Source: Clostridium hydrogenum (GTDB lineage: Bacteria > Bacillota > Clostridia > Clostridiales > Clostridiaceae). From it: 64,000 bases of DNA. Numbering within the stretch: position 1 is the stretch's first letter; each line of letters opens with the position of its first letter. Of the stretch, positions 36,501-45,957 are shown piece by piece. Below the pieces are notes generated by a model. The model had not been told where the DNA came from. It did not search any database and saw only the letters and a program-made list of their open reading frames with translations. The stretch spans positions 1,011,501-1,075,500 of the forward strand of contig NZ_JAEACT010000002.1 in assembly GCF_021432385.1 (NCBI RefSeq). Reading direction: 5' to 3'. The translations under genes were made by a program, and so were the position numbers.

Positions 36501-39500
36501 TAAACATGGAGGAGATTCATTAAAGGTTGCCGCCCTTAAATATAGAATAAACAAACAGTTTAATATAGACATACCATTAAAGTATATGTTTAAAAATTCA
36601 ACTATAAAGAGTCTTTATGAATATATTAGCAATGCTAAGAAAAATATATATACACCAATTAAAGCTATAGAAAAAAAGGAATATTATCCTGTTTCTTCCG
36701 CTCAAAAGAGAATGTACCTTGTAAGTCAATTTAATAATGTTGGAGTGACATATAATATTCCAATGCTATGGGAAGTTAAAGGAAAGCTAGATTTAAATAA
36801 ACTTGAAAAGGTTTTAAAGGAAATTATAAAAAGGCATGATTCTTTTAGAACATATTTTGCACTGATAGATGGAGAACCGGTACAAAAAATATATGAGCAA
36901 GTAGAATTTAAAATTGCCTATAAAAATGCTAAAGAAGACGAAGTACAAGCTATAGCAAATGAATTTATAAAGCCTTTTGAACTTAATAAAGCACCACTTT
37001 TAAGAGGTGGGGTTATAAAAATTTCTGATGAAAGGCAAATATTAATACTAGATACTCATCATATAATATTTGATGGAATGTCAATGGGGGTTTTTGAAAA
37101 AGAATTTAGTACCCTATATTTGGATGGAAAATTACAAGCTTTAAATATACATTATAAGGATTTTTCTGAGTGGCAAAGAAACTTAATGAAAACTGAAGTT
37201 ATTCAAGAACAAAAGAAATATTGGCTTAGCAAATTTAAAGAAGAAATACCTGTACTTAATTTACAAACAGATTATAAAAGATTAAATTGTAAAAGCTTTG
37301 AGGGAAACAACGTAAGGTTTAAAATAGAAAAACAATTAACCGAGAAATTAACTAAAGTTATAAAGGATAATGGAGTAACTTTATATATGCTTCTATTTGC
37401 AGCTTATAATGTTTTATTATTTAGATATACAGGGCAAGAGGATATAATTGTTGGAACGCCAGTAGCAGGTAGAACACATCCTGATTTAAAGAACCTTATG
37501 GGAATGTTTGTTAATACTGTTGCAATGAGAAATTATCCTAAAGGAGAAAAAACTTTTAAAGAATTTTTATTTGAAATTAGAGAAACTGCCTTAGGTGCAT
37601 TTGAAAATGAGGAGTATCAATTTGAAGAATTGGTAAGTAATTTAAACATACCTAGAGATAATGCTAGAAATCCATTGTTTGATGTAGTGTTTGTTTTGGA
37701 AAATATGAATATCGAAGGTGTAAAGGTAGAAGGATTAGAGTTTAAACCATATGCTTTTGAAACAAAAACGTCAAAATTTGATTTTAGTTTGATTGCAAAA
37801 AAGGAAGAAGGAGAAATAAAATTTAATTTTGAATATTGTACAAAACTTTTTAAAAAGGAAACTATAGAGAGACTAGCAGAGCATTATGTAAACATATTAA
37901 AAGCAATTGCAGAAAATCTTGAAGTAAAGCTATCAGAAGTAAATATAATTTCTGAATATGAAAAAAGGCAGCTATTAATAGATTTTAATAACGCAAAAGA
38001 AGAATATCCAAGACTTAAAACAATAGTTGATTTATTTGAGGAACAGGTAAAAAGAACTCCACAAAATACAGTAGTTGTATATAGAAATAATAGTATAACT
38101 TATGAAGAATTAAATGAAAAGTCAAATAAACTTGCTAGGATACTAAGAGAAAAAGGTGTAAAAGCAGATGATATAGTTGGTATAATGATGGAAAAGTCCA
38201 TTGAACTAATAATAGGTATTGTTGCAATATTAAAATCGGGTGGAGCATATTTGCCTGTAGATCCAAATTATCCTGAGGAAAGAATTAAATACATGCTTGA
38301 AGATAGCGGAACAAGTATATTACTTACAAAAGATTATTTAAAGAGTAAAGTTAAATTTAAAGGTACAGAAATTAATTTAGAAGATGGAGACTTATTTGTC
38401 GGTGATGGAAGTAATTTAAAAAGAATAAGTACTCCTAAAAATTTGGCGTATGTAATATATACCTCAGGAACAACTGGAAAACCTAAAGGCGTATTAATTG
38501 AGCACGAATCATTAGTAAATGTAGCTTTATGGCATAATAAATATCATTTAGTTACTTCAAGTGACAGGGCAGCAATGTATGCATCTAACAGTTTTGATGC
38601 TTCTGTTGAAGAAATTTTTCCATATTTAATTTCTGGAGCTGCTTTATATATAATACCAGAAGAAATTAGATTAGAGCTTATTAGGTTGAATGAATATTAT
38701 GAAAAAAATAAAATAACTATTGGATTTTTACCTACACAATTTTGTGAGTTGTTTATGAAATTGGGAAATAAGTCTCTTAGAAGAATTATAGTAGCTGGAG
38801 ATAAATTAAAATGTTTTATTAAAAATAAATATGAAATAATAAATTGCTATGGGCCTACTGAATGTACAGTTTTAGCAACTGCATTTGAGGTAAAGAAGGA
38901 GTATTGTAATATACCAATAGGCAAACCAATAGCAAATGCAAAATTATATGTTTTAGATAACAATAATAATTTACAGCCAATAGGTGTTGCAGGTGAATTA
39001 TGTATTTCAGGAATTGGGCTTGCAAGAGGATATTTAAATAAACCAGAACTTACGAGAGAAAAGTTTGTAGATAATCCCTTTGCGATAGGAAAAAGAATGT
39101 ACAAAACAGGAGATTTAGTAAGATGGCTGCCAGATGGAAATATTGAATATATAGGCAGAAAGGATAATCAAGTAAAGGTAAGAGGCTTTAGAATAGAGCT
39201 TGGAGAAATAGAAACTCAGCTTCTTAAGTTAAAAGAAGTGAAGGAAGCAGCAGTAGTAGCAAGAGAAGATGTAAATGGAAATAAGTGTATATGTGCATAT
39301 GTGGTTAAGAATAAAGTATTTAGTGTTAAAGAATTGAAGCAAGAACTATTGAAAAGCTTGCCAGATTATATGATACCAGCATATTTTGTAGAAATAGAAA
39401 AAATGCCGCTAACTTCAAATGAAAAGATAAATAGAAAAGCACTTCCACCAATAGATATGAAGCAAATAGCAAGAGAAGAATACGAGGCACCAAGAAGTGA

Positions 39501-40965
39501 TATTGAAAAAAGTTTAGTTGAAGTATGGCAACTTGTACTTGGAGTTGAAAAAATAGGAATAAATGATGATTTCTTTGATTTAGGCGGTGATTCAATTAAA
39601 GCAATTAAAATAGTGTCTAAATTAATTATTGATTTTGAAATAACAATTAATGATATATTTGAAAATAAAACTGTGGCAAGCTTAGCTAAAAAATTAAAAT
39701 TTAATAAAAATAATTTAAAACATAAAATAGATTTCTTAAAAGAAGCAGCATTAACTAAGGATTTAGATAATGAAAAAATTTGTTATGGCATGAATCAATA
39801 TAAAATTTTAAATAGGTTATATGATGAAATTAATGTAAAAAAAGAAATAAAATATAATAAAATACTTTTAACAGGGGCAACAGGTTATTTAGGAATTCAT
39901 ATATTGCGTGAATTATTGAAGCAAGATGACAAGATTATTTATTTAATTGTAAGGGGAAATAGTAAAGAAGAAGCAAAGGAAAGGTTAATAAAAAATTATG
40001 AATTTTATTTTAAAGAAAATATATGTGAGCAGCATTTAAAAAATATTAAAATTTTAAATGGTGATTTGACCGTTGAAAAGTTCGGCTTAGAAAAAGAGGT
40101 TTATGAGACTTTAGCTAGAGAGGTGGAATGTATTATTAATTCTGCTGCTAATGTAAAGCACTATGGTAAATATAAAGAATTTTATGATATAAATGTACTA
40201 GGTGTTAAGAGGATAATAGAATTTGCAGGCTATATTCGTAATAAAGCTCTAAACCATATTTCAACTATTAGTATTGGTTTAGGCAAGAGCGAAAATGAGA
40301 ATTTGTTATTCAGCGAATATGATAATATAGTGAATGATAATATCGAAAATTATTATTTGAAAACCAAGGTAATGGCAGAAAAACTTATATTACAGGCAAG
40401 AAATAATAAAATTAATACTAATATATTTAGAGTTGGAAATATTGTGTTTAATTCTGAAACAGGAATTTTTCAAAAGAATATAGGTGAAAATGGATTTTAT
40501 GAAATGGTGAAGTCATATATAAAATTAGGAAGAATGCCTAAGATGGATTTTAAAATTGATTTTTCATTTGTTGATTATGTAAGTAAGGCCATTACTTTAT
40601 TATATAATAGGTGTGAATTAAATAATGAAATATATCACATATTTAATCCTAATTATGTAGATTTAATTTTAATGGATAAGCTACTTAGAAAGCTAAATAT
40701 GGATATTAAATTAGTTCCTTTTGAGGATTTTTTAGATTATATATATTATAATTATAATAAAGCTGAGTTAAGAGGGTATATTGATAATTTTTTAGTACAT
40801 TCACAAATGTTGGAAGGAAGCCTGAAGGTGGAAAATCATTCAGTTATAAATGTATGTGAAAAAACAGAAAAAATACTTTCGAAATTAGGATTTCAGTGGC
40901 CAGAATTGAATTTAAAATCTATGAATAAAATGATAGAACACTGCAAGAAAGTTAATTTTATATAA
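33550..40965 (+). CDS. Two-module nonribosomal peptide synthetase with terminal reductase (C-A-T-C-A-T-R)
   Basis: 2471 residues from the ATG at 33550 (AGAAGG site). Order with rough residues: condensation 1 (1-440; 'FHHIITDGWS'), adenylation 1 (465-950; 'YTSGTTGVPKG'), carrier 1 (960-1030; 'HGGDSLKV'), condensation 2 (1045-1470; 'THHIIFDGMS'), adenylation 2 (1490-1970; 'YTSGTTGKPKG'), carrier 2 (1985-2050; 'LGGDSIKA') and an NAD(P)H thioester-reductase domain (2095-2471; 'LLTGATGYLGIHIL', Y-x3-K in 'YLKTK'). It should link two amino acids, perhaps on an acyl starter, and release the chain as an aldehyde or alcohol. Manual alignment of the pocket residues gives D-A-G-S-M-G-C-V-L-K and D-A-E-G-I-A-C-V-L-K; I do not assign substrates. 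Confidence 0.93.
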   Translation: MVLNDIKDLKQVDKCELTEYQKNIWLEQKVHPDSSLFNIGGYMKISGEIKLDILEKAVNFLIKEADALRTIIDDTSEEPIQKYIVNIDYKLPFHDFSNQSNSIEYSLKWLQREMTKPFKENDILFQFQLIKVNKNLYYWFTKFHHIITDGWSISLIHKRIIEIYNKLLAGEIEIEKKLYHYKDFVFKNKEYLSSKACKRDEIFWNKKLESLPESIMPKKLKGNLVSSKKTLIIKRSIYDKIEKFSKENGCSAFHFILGTVFIYFSKVYGKDEFAIGVPVLNRKDDKEKATVGIFSNVLPFEVKIDQRLNFVEFMVKMKKELVECYEYERFPLKCSVRKSDNGRKYEKSLFDIAFSYLKHDYSYQFSNCKTEYKLLTHQCEKNALTIFVSDFKGEEAVNIDFDYQIDMFDKNFPIENVIADFEHLLYETIENPYKALLKISILTKVEMKKIMYEFNNTKMEYPRNKTIVKLFEEQVEKTPQNTAVVFKSSSITYEELNNKANKLARVLRKKGIGAENIVGIMVEKSIELIVGMMAILKSGGAYLPIDPNYPKRRIEYILEDSKAKILISKGNLAAEIKFSGVMLDLKGDEFYKEDSSNLNNITTSNNLAYVIYTSGTTGVPKGVLIEHRALVNMVFWHKNYYSVTSKDRASMYASNSFDASIGETFPYLLSGATLYIIPDSIRLDLIKLNKYYEENCITNSFLPTQFCEMFMKLKNNSLKHLMTGGEKLKSFFKNNYSTTNCYGPTETTVLVAAFTVDDEYENIPIGKPIANTKIYIVDKYNNLQPIGVTGEICISGDGLARGYLNRLELTREKFVESPFEDGKRMYKTGDLARWLPNGNIEYIGRIDNQVKIRGFRIELGEIETQILKLDKVKEAAVLARQDENGNKYVCAYVVIEDKFHIKDLKEELADKLPDYMLPTYFIQMEQMPLTTNGKINKKLLPKPENSISTEIKYEAPRNDVEKELFKLWKSLLNVNKIGINDDFFKHGGDSLKVAALKYRINKQFNIDIPLKYMFKNSTIKSLYEYISNAKKNIYTPIKAIEKKEYYPVSSAQKRMYLVSQFNNVGVTYNIPMLWEVKGKLDLNKLEKVLKEIIKRHDSFRTYFALIDGEPVQKIYEQVEFKIAYKNAKEDEVQAIANEFIKPFELNKAPLLRGGVIKISDERQILILDTHHIIFDGMSMGVFEKEFSTLYLDGKLQALNIHYKDFSEWQRNLMKTEVIQEQKKYWLSKFKEEIPVLNLQTDYKRLNCKSFEGNNVRFKIEKQLTEKLTKVIKDNGVTLYMLLFAAYNVLLFRYTGQEDIIVGTPVAGRTHPDLKNLMGMFVNTVAMRNYPKGEKTFKEFLFEIRETALGAFENEEYQFEELVSNLNIPRDNARNPLFDVVFVLENMNIEGVKVEGLEFKPYAFETKTSKFDFSLIAKKEEGEIKFNFEYCTKLFKKETIERLAEHYVNILKAIAENLEVKLSEVNIISEYEKRQLLIDFNNAKEEYPRLKTIVDLFEEQVKRTPQNTVVVYRNNSITYEELNEKSNKLARILREKGVKADDIVGIMMEKSIELIIGIVAILKSGGAYLPVDPNYPEERIKYMLEDSGTSILLTKDYLKSKVKFKGTEINLEDGDLFVGDGSNLKRISTPKNLAYVIYTSGTTGKPKGVLIEHESLVNVALWHNKYHLVTSSDRAAMYASNSFDASVEEIFPYLISGAALYIIPEEIRLELIRLNEYYEKNKITIGFLPTQFCELFMKLGNKSLRRIIVAGDKLKCFIKNKYEIINCYGPTECTVLATAFEVKKEYCNIPIGKPIANAKLYVLDNNNNLQPIGVAGELCISGIGLARGYLNKPELTREKFVDNPFAIGKRMYKTGDLVRWLPDGNIEYIGRKDNQVKVRGFRIELGEIETQLLKLKEVKEAAVVAREDVNGNKCICAYVVKNKVFSVKELKQELLKSLPDYMIPAYFVEIEKMPLTSNEKINRKALPPIDMKQIAREEYEAPRSDIEKSLVEVWQLVLGVEKIGINDDFFDLGGDSIKAIKIVSKLIIDFEITINDIFENKTVASLAKKLKFNKNNLKHKIDFLKEAALTKDLDNEKICYGMNQYKILNRLYDEINVKKEIKYNKILLTGATGYLGIHILRELLKQDDKIIYLIVRGNSKEEAKERLIKNYEFYFKENICEQHLKNIKILNGDLTVEKFGLEKEVYETLAREVECIINSAANVKHYGKYKEFYDINVLGVKRIIEFAGYIRNKALNHISTISIGLGKSENENLLFSEYDNIVNDNIENYYLKTKVMAEKLILQARNNKINTNIFRVGNIVFNSETGIFQKNIGENGFYEMVKSYIKLGRMPKMDFKIDFSFVDYVSKAITLLYNRCELNNEIYHIFNPNYVDLILMDKLLRKLNMDIKLVPFEDFLDYIYYNYNKAELRGYIDNFLVHSQMLEGSLKVENHSVINVCEKTEKILSKLGFQWPELNLKSMNKMIEHCKKVNFI

Positions 40966-41002
40966 GTAATGAGATAAATCTTAAAAAATGCAAACCCTTA
41001 TT

Positions 41003-41219
41003 CAGAGTACAACTGACAGAGTACAGAGTACAGTGAAGGATGATTTTCTGTAGCAAAGCTACAGAAAATCTTAAAACTTAAGTCTATGATTGCTTACACA
41101 ATCATAGACTTAATGTTGTTTAGCGAAGCTGGACGACATATAAGTTTAAGATTTACCTGACGTAAGGAAAGGTAAATCAACCTTAACTGTACTCTGTCAT
41201 CTGTCATCTGTACTCTGAT
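41003..41219. repeat. A-type inverted-repeat element, copy A5
   Basis: Left 'cagagtacaactgacagag' ... 'agtgaaggatgattttctgt'; right 'ggtaaatcaaccttaactgt' ... 'catctgtactctgat'. Inner hairpins are 'gattttctgtagcaaagct' with its partner, 'gattgcttacacaatc' and the 'gcgaagctgg' loop. It ends exactly at the stop codon of argJ. Confidence 0.8.
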
Positions 41220-42434
41220 TTAAGTTGTGTAGCACCCGTTGATTTTCACGTATTCATAAGTCAAGTCACAGCCCCAAGCTGTAGCATTAAAATTTCCATC
41301 ATTTAGGTCAATAATAATTGTAACAGAATTTTCACTAAGGATTTTAACTGCAAGGTCTCTATCAAATTCTACAGAGGCGCCTTTAACACAAGTAGCTACT
41401 GTGCCTACAGAGTTTGAAAATGATATATCAACCTTTGACGGATCTAAAGCTGCACCACTGTATCCAAGTGCACAAATTATTCTACCCCAGTTAGGATCAC
41501 TTCCAAATATAGCTGTTTTTACGAGACTTGATTTTATTACTTCCTTTGCACTTAGTTTAGCATCTTTTAGAGAGCAGGCATTAAAAACTTTTGTTTCAAT
41601 TAATTTTGTAGCGCCTTCTCCATCCTTTGCAATCATTTTTGAAAGTTCTATATTTAAATGATGAAGTGCTTTTTTAAAGATTTTGTAATCATCATTTTCC
41701 TCAGAAATAGTTTTGTTCATAAGAGAACCATTAGCAAGCACAATTACAGTATCATTGGTACTTGTGTCTCCATCAACAGAAATCATGTTATAAGAGTCTT
41801 CTACACTTTCCTTTAAAGCTTTATTTAACATTTCTTTACTTATATTTACATTTGAAGCTATAAAGGAAAGCATTGTACCCATATTTGGATGAATCATTCC
41901 TGAACCTTTTGCCATAGCACTTATAATGGCCGTTTTTCCATCAAGTTCAAATTCTACAGCTACTTTTTTCTCTATGGTATCGGTAGTCATTATTGCTTTT
42001 GCAGCTTCATTTCCACCTTCGTGAGAAAGCTCACTACAAGCTTTTTTTATTCCAGGTATAACAATATCCATAGGAAGAGGAACACCAATAACTCCAGTGG
42101 AGCATACAAGCACCTCATTAGTTTCTAAATTTAAAAATTGTGCTGTAGTACTAGCCATTTCAAGAGCTTTTTTATATCCGTCATCACCTGTGCAGGCATT
42201 AGCATTGCCGCTGTTTACAACAATAGCATAGGTTTTGCTTGATTTTATATGTTCCATATCTAAAAGAACAGGAGCAGCTTTTACTTTGTTTGTTGTAAAG
42301 GTTGCAGCAGAAACACAAGGCTTTTCGCTGTATATTACACATAAATCATTTCTTTTTCTTTTTAAACCACTGTGTATTCCAGCAGCTTTAAAAAATGGTA
42401 CATCAGTTATGGATTTATCATAAAAAAATTTCAT
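41220..42434 (-). CDS. argJ: Bifunctional ornithine acetyltransferase / N-acetylglutamate synthase
   Basis: 404 residues from the second of two adjacent ATGs, which has the better spacing from AAGGA. The autoproteolysis site 'KGSGMIHPNMGTMLSF' is intact, with T187 becoming the N-terminal nucleophile of the beta chain. 'SGNANACTGDDG' and 'STGVIGVPLPMD' are typical of ArgJ. It transfers acetyl from N-acetylornithine to glutamate (and may acetylate glutamate from acetyl-CoA) in the cyclic arginine pathway. It follows argC by 25 bases on the same transcript. Confidence 0.95.
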   Translation of the reverse strand: MKFFYDKSITDVPFFKAAGIHSGLKRKRNDLCVIYSEKPCVSAATFTTNKVKAAPVLLDMEHIKSSKTYAIVVNSGNANACTGDDGYKKALEMASTTAQFLNLETNEVLVCSTGVIGVPLPMDIVIPGIKKACSELSHEGGNEAAKAIMTTDTIEKKVAVEFELDGKTAIISAMAKGSGMIHPNMGTMLSFIASNVNISKEMLNKALKESVEDSYNMISVDGDTSTNDTVIVLANGSLMNKTISEENDDYKIFKKALHHLNIELSKMIAKDGEGATKLIETKVFNACSLKDAKLSAKEVIKSSLVKTAIFGSDPNWGRIICALGYSGAALDPSKVDISFSNSVGTVATCVKGASVEFDRDLAVKILSENSVTIIIDLNDGNFNATAWGCDLTYEYVKINGCYTT

Positions 42435-42459
42435 CATACTTCCTTCTTTCATATATTTT

Positions 42460-43497
42460 TTATGGAAACATTGGAATCATATTAATACCTGTAGTTTCAT
42501 CTAAATCATACATTATATTCATATTTTGAACTGCTTGACTTGCAGCACCCTTCATAAGGTTATCAATAGCAGACAGAACAATAATTTTATTAGTCCTTTT
42601 ATCTATTCTTATTGCTATATCGCAATAATTTGAACCTTTAACCCACCTTGTTTCTGGAAGTTCATCTATTACTCTTATAAAAGGTTTATCTTTATAGAAA
42701 TCTCTATATATTTTGTATACATCTTCAATATTAACTTTGTTACTTAAATTTGCATAGCAGGTAGCTAGAATACCTCTATTCATTGGAACTAAGTGAGGAG
42801 TAAATATTAAATTTATTTCCTCTTTTGCAACATCAGATAGAGTTTGTTCAATTTCAGGAGTATGTCTATGTGAAGCAACTCCATAAGCTTTTATACTATC
42901 ATTACATTCAACATATAGATTATTTGTTGAAGCCTTTCTTCCTGCACCAGTTACACCAGATTTTGCGTCAATTATTATGGAACTTTTTTCTATTAAATCA
43001 TATTTTAATAAAGGGATAAGAGCTAGGGAAGATGCTGTTGGATAACAACCAGGGTTTGCAATTAAATTAGAAGCTTTAATGTCATTTTTATAGAGCTCTG
43101 GCAATCCATAAACAGCTTTAGGAAGTAAATCAGTACAGCCGTGTTTAATTTTATACCACTGTTCATATACTTCTTTTGATTTTAATCTATAGTCGGCGCC
43201 TAAATCAATTACCTTAACACCTAAATCTATGGCTTTTTGTGTTATGGAAAAGGTTGCACCTGAAGGCAAAGCCATAAAGAGTATATCAATTTTATTTAAA
43301 TTAAGTTCTACATCATCATCACCTATGCATATTTGTGTTGTTATACCTTTTAGATTACTGTATATTGAGTTAAAGGTATTATTAGCATAGCTGTGAGATG
43401 CTAGAAAAATTATTTCTACATTGGGATGGTTTATTAATAATTGTGTGAGAACAGCTCCAGCATATCCTGTTGACCCCATAATGCCTGCTTTTATCAT
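42460..43497 (-). CDS. argC: N-acetyl-gamma-glutamyl-phosphate reductase
   Basis: 345 residues from '[20 protein letters not shown]' at 43497; the frame extends 11 codons further but family members start here. The NADP-binding '[10 protein letters not shown]' and the active-site cysteine in '[17 protein letters not shown]' are present. The enzyme reduces N-acetylglutamyl phosphate to the semialdehyde. It is the first gene of the leftward argC-argJ unit, divergent from argB-argD across a 196-base shared promoter region. Confidence 0.95.
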   Translation of the reverse strand: MIKAGIMGSTGYAGAVLTQLLINHPNVEIIFLASHSYANNTFNSIYSNLKGITTQICIGDDDVELNLNKIDILFMALPSGATFSITQKAIDLGVKVIDLGADYRLKSKEVYEQWYKIKHGCTDLLPKAVYGLPELYKNDIKASNLIANPGCYPTASSLALIPLLKYDLIEKSSIIIDAKSGVTGAGRKASTNNLYVECNDSIKAYGVASHRHTPEIEQTLSDVAKEEINLIFTPHLVPMNRGILATCYANLSNKVNIEDVYKIYRDFYKDKPFIRVIDELPETRWVKGSNYCDIAIRIDKRTNKIIVLSAIDNLMKGAASQAVQNMNIMYDLDETTGINMIPMFP

Positions 43498-43581
43498 CTT
43501 CGTCATCACTCCAGTTTTTATTTTAATCAATTATAATTTTTAAATTTGCAATCAAAATTAAGAAAATTTGATGCAATTAAC

Positions 43582-43657
43582 ATTATACATAACAATGATT
43601 AAATATTCAATAAAATTCACAAAATTTATTGAAAACTTAGCTAAAAATGTGTATAAT
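43582..43657. promoter_or_regulatory. Divergent arg promoters with a candidate ARG box
   Basis: Leftward promoter for argC: -35 TTGAAT (complement of 43605-43610), 17-base spacer, -10 TATAAT (complement of 43582-43587). Rightward promoter for argB: TTGAAA (43629-43634), 17-base spacer, TATAAT (43652-43657). The sequence ATGATTAAATATTCAAT at 43595-43611 is a near-palindrome resembling ArgR/AhrC boxes (ATGAAT-N4-ATTCAT) and overlaps the argC -35, so ArgR with arginine would block it. The box assignment is by resemblance only. Confidence 0.65.
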
Positions 43658-43693
43658 TATACGCGACAATAAAATTAAGGTTGGTGTTGTTAT

Positions 43694-44581
43694 ATGAAAA
43701 ATATTGAAAATGAATTAGAGGAGCCTTTAGGGGAACTTAAAGCTTTTAAGGGTAAGACATTTGTAATTAAATATGGTGGAAGTATAATGAAAAATAAGGA
43801 AGCAGAAAATGCTTTTATAGAGGATGTAAAAGCACTTAGAAATATAGGTATTAATCTAGTTATAGTACATGGTGGTGGACCAGAAATATCAAAATGGCTT
43901 GAAATTTCTGGAGTAAAGAGCAATTTTATTGAGGGACTAAGAGTTACGGATGAAAAAGTAATGGAAATAGTTCAAATGGTTTTATCTGGCAAAATAAACA
44001 AAAGTCTTTCATTAAATTTAAATTTGAATGATGTAAAAGCTGTTGGATTAAGCGGCGTTGATAATAAAATAATACAAGCTTGTAAAAAGTATGTTTATAA
44101 GAATGATGAGAAAATTGATATAGGCTATGTTGGAGATGTTGTAAATATAAATGAAACTTTTATTGTAAGTTTAATTAAAAATGGTCAGGTTCCAGTTATT
44201 TCACCTATAGGATGTGATGATAATGGAAATATATATAATATAAATGCTGATTATGCAGCTTCATTTATAAGTTCTGCTTTAAATGCTGAAAAACTTATAA
44301 TATTAACTGATGTTGCAGGTGTATATAAAGACATTAAGGATCCTAGCAGTTTAATTCATAATTTGAGTATAAATGACATAGATTACTATATAAAGGAAGG
44401 AATTATATCAGGTGGAATGATTCCTAAAATGGAGTGCTGTGTTAAAGCTATATTAAATGGAACACAAAATGTTCATCTTATAGATGGAAGAAATGAACAT
44501 TGTTTAATTAATGATTTATTAGATTATAGTGGAACTACCATTTATGATAAGGAGGAAGAAAAATGTCAGAAAGTTATTTAA
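43694..44581 (+). CDS. argB: Acetylglutamate kinase
   Basis: 295 residues. 'FVIKYGGSIMKN' (phosphate loop lysine), 'VIVHGGGPEISKWLE' (substrate glycines), 'NINADYAASFISSALNAEKL' and 'ISGGMIPKMECCVKAI' are the ArgB landmarks. It phosphorylates N-acetylglutamate, the second step of arginine synthesis and often the feedback-controlled one. The ATG at 43694 lies 37 bases after the -10 box. Its last 19 bases overlap argD, so the two are coupled. Confidence 0.95.
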   Translation: MKNIENELEEPLGELKAFKGKTFVIKYGGSIMKNKEAENAFIEDVKALRNIGINLVIVHGGGPEISKWLEISGVKSNFIEGLRVTDEKVMEIVQMVLSGKINKSLSLNLNLNDVKAVGLSGVDNKIIQACKKYVYKNDEKIDIGYVGDVVNINETFIVSLIKNGQVPVISPIGCDDNGNIYNINADYAASFISSALNAEKLIILTDVAGVYKDIKDPSSLIHNLSINDIDYYIKEGIISGGMIPKMECCVKAILNGTQNVHLIDGRNEHCLINDLLDYSGTTIYDKEEEKCQKVI

Positions 44582-45723
44582 TGAACACTTACGGAAGATT
44601 TAATATTGTTTTTGAAAAGGGTATTGGTACAAAACTTTATGATACACAAGGTGAAGAGTATCTTGATTTTGTTTCTGGTGTTGCAGTAAATTGTCTAGGA
44701 CACTGTCATCCAGCAATAGTAAAAGCTGTGCAAGAGCAAAGTAGCAAGCTTATGCATATATCTAATTATTATTGGAACGAAAATGCAATGAAACTAAGTG
44801 AGATATTGTGTAAAAATAGTGATCACAGTAAAGTTTTTTTATGTAATAGTGGTACAGAGGGTATTGAAGCAGGTATAAAGCTTGCTAGAAAATATGGAGC
44901 AATACACGGAGAAGATAAAAAGCAAATTATATATATGAATAATTCTTTCCATGGAAGAACATTAGGAGCGTTATCAGTTACAGGGCAGCCTAAGTATCAA
45001 GAAACTTTTAAACCACTTATTCCCGATGTAGTAAGTGTTAACTTTAATGATGAAAATGATATAAAAAGTAAAATAAGTAACAAAACTTGTGCAGTTATAA
45101 TTGAACCCATACAAGGAGAGGGAGGAATTATACCAGCCGATAAAGAATATTTAAAACTCCTTCGTGAATTATGTGATAAAAATGATGCGCTTTTGATTTT
45201 CGATGAAGTTCAATGTGGAATAGGAAGAACGGGAAGCCTTTTTGCGTATAAGAAATTTGGTGTTGTACCAGACATAGTATGTATAGCAAAAGCTTTAGGT
45301 GGTGGATTTCCAATAGGTGCTATGCTTGCCAATGAAAGGGCAGATGTATTTGAGCCAGGTGATCATGGCAATACATATGGAGGAAATCCACTTGCAGCTG
45401 GTGTTTCACTTGCTGTCTTAAATGAACTTATCAATAATGGAGTTTTACAAAATGTAGAAGAAAAAAGTAAGTATATGTTTACGAAGCTGAATGCTTTAAA
45501 AGAAAAATATGAAGTTATTAAAGAAGTTAGAGGAATGGGGCTTCTAATAGGAACACCCTTAAAATGTGATATAAAAGCCGTTATAAATAAATGTTTTGAA
45601 AATAAGCTTCTTTTAATAACCGCAGGAAAAGATACAATAAGATTTTTACCACCTTTAAACGTAAATCTATACGAAATAGATAAGGCACTTGAAATATTTG
45701 AAAAAGTTATAGCTTCTTTATAG
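44563..45723 (+). CDS. argD: Acetylornithine aminotransferase
   Basis: 386 residues. PLP lysine K243 in 'CIAKALGGGFPIGAML', 'NSGTEGIEAGIKLARKYG', 'FHGRTLGALSVTGQPKYQ' and 'IFDEVQCGIGRTG' are those of class III ornithine-type aminotransferases. It converts N-acetylglutamate semialdehyde to N-acetylornithine with glutamate; some ArgD also act as succinyl-DAP aminotransferase. Strong site AAGGAGGAAG inside argB. The stop codon coincides with the first bases of repeat C1. No argF or argG is in the window. Confidence 0.95.
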   Translation: MSESYLMNTYGRFNIVFEKGIGTKLYDTQGEEYLDFVSGVAVNCLGHCHPAIVKAVQEQSSKLMHISNYYWNENAMKLSEILCKNSDHSKVFLCNSGTEGIEAGIKLARKYGAIHGEDKKQIIYMNNSFHGRTLGALSVTGQPKYQETFKPLIPDVVSVNFNDENDIKSKISNKTCAVIIEPIQGEGGIIPADKEYLKLLRELCDKNDALLIFDEVQCGIGRTGSLFAYKKFGVVPDIVCIAKALGGGFPIGAMLANERADVFEPGDHGNTYGGNPLAAGVSLAVLNELINNGVLQNVEEKSKYMFTKLNALKEKYEVIKEVRGMGLLIGTPLKCDIKAVINKCFENKLLLITAGKDTIRFLPPLNVNLYEIDKALEIFEKVIASL

Positions 45724-45826
45724 GAGCATGTGAAAAATATAGGTATTCTTTTTTACGAGCCGCTCATGAGGCTTCATGTGTGGTATAGTAAAACCTACAG
45801 AATACCTTTTTTCACATCCTCCTATA
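45722..45826. repeat. C-type inverted-repeat element, copy C1
   Basis: 105 bp with terminal repeats 'aggagcatgtgaaaaa' and the complement 'tttttcacatcctcct' (one mismatch). Inside are 'taggtattcttttttac' paired to 'agaatacctttttt', and the loop 'ccgctcatgaggcttcatgt'. It is nearly identical to the inverse of copy C2 at 52159. It begins within the argD stop codon and could serve as its terminator. Confidence 0.8.
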
Positions 45827-45957
45827 GATAGGTAATATAAAAATAAAATTGAAAATTTCAAATCTATCATGATAAATTGTAATTTTAATGTTTCAAGCAT
45901 TTTATCTCTATAGAAAACCCAGTTCAACTATTAAAAGTCACAGAGGTTTATCTTTAT

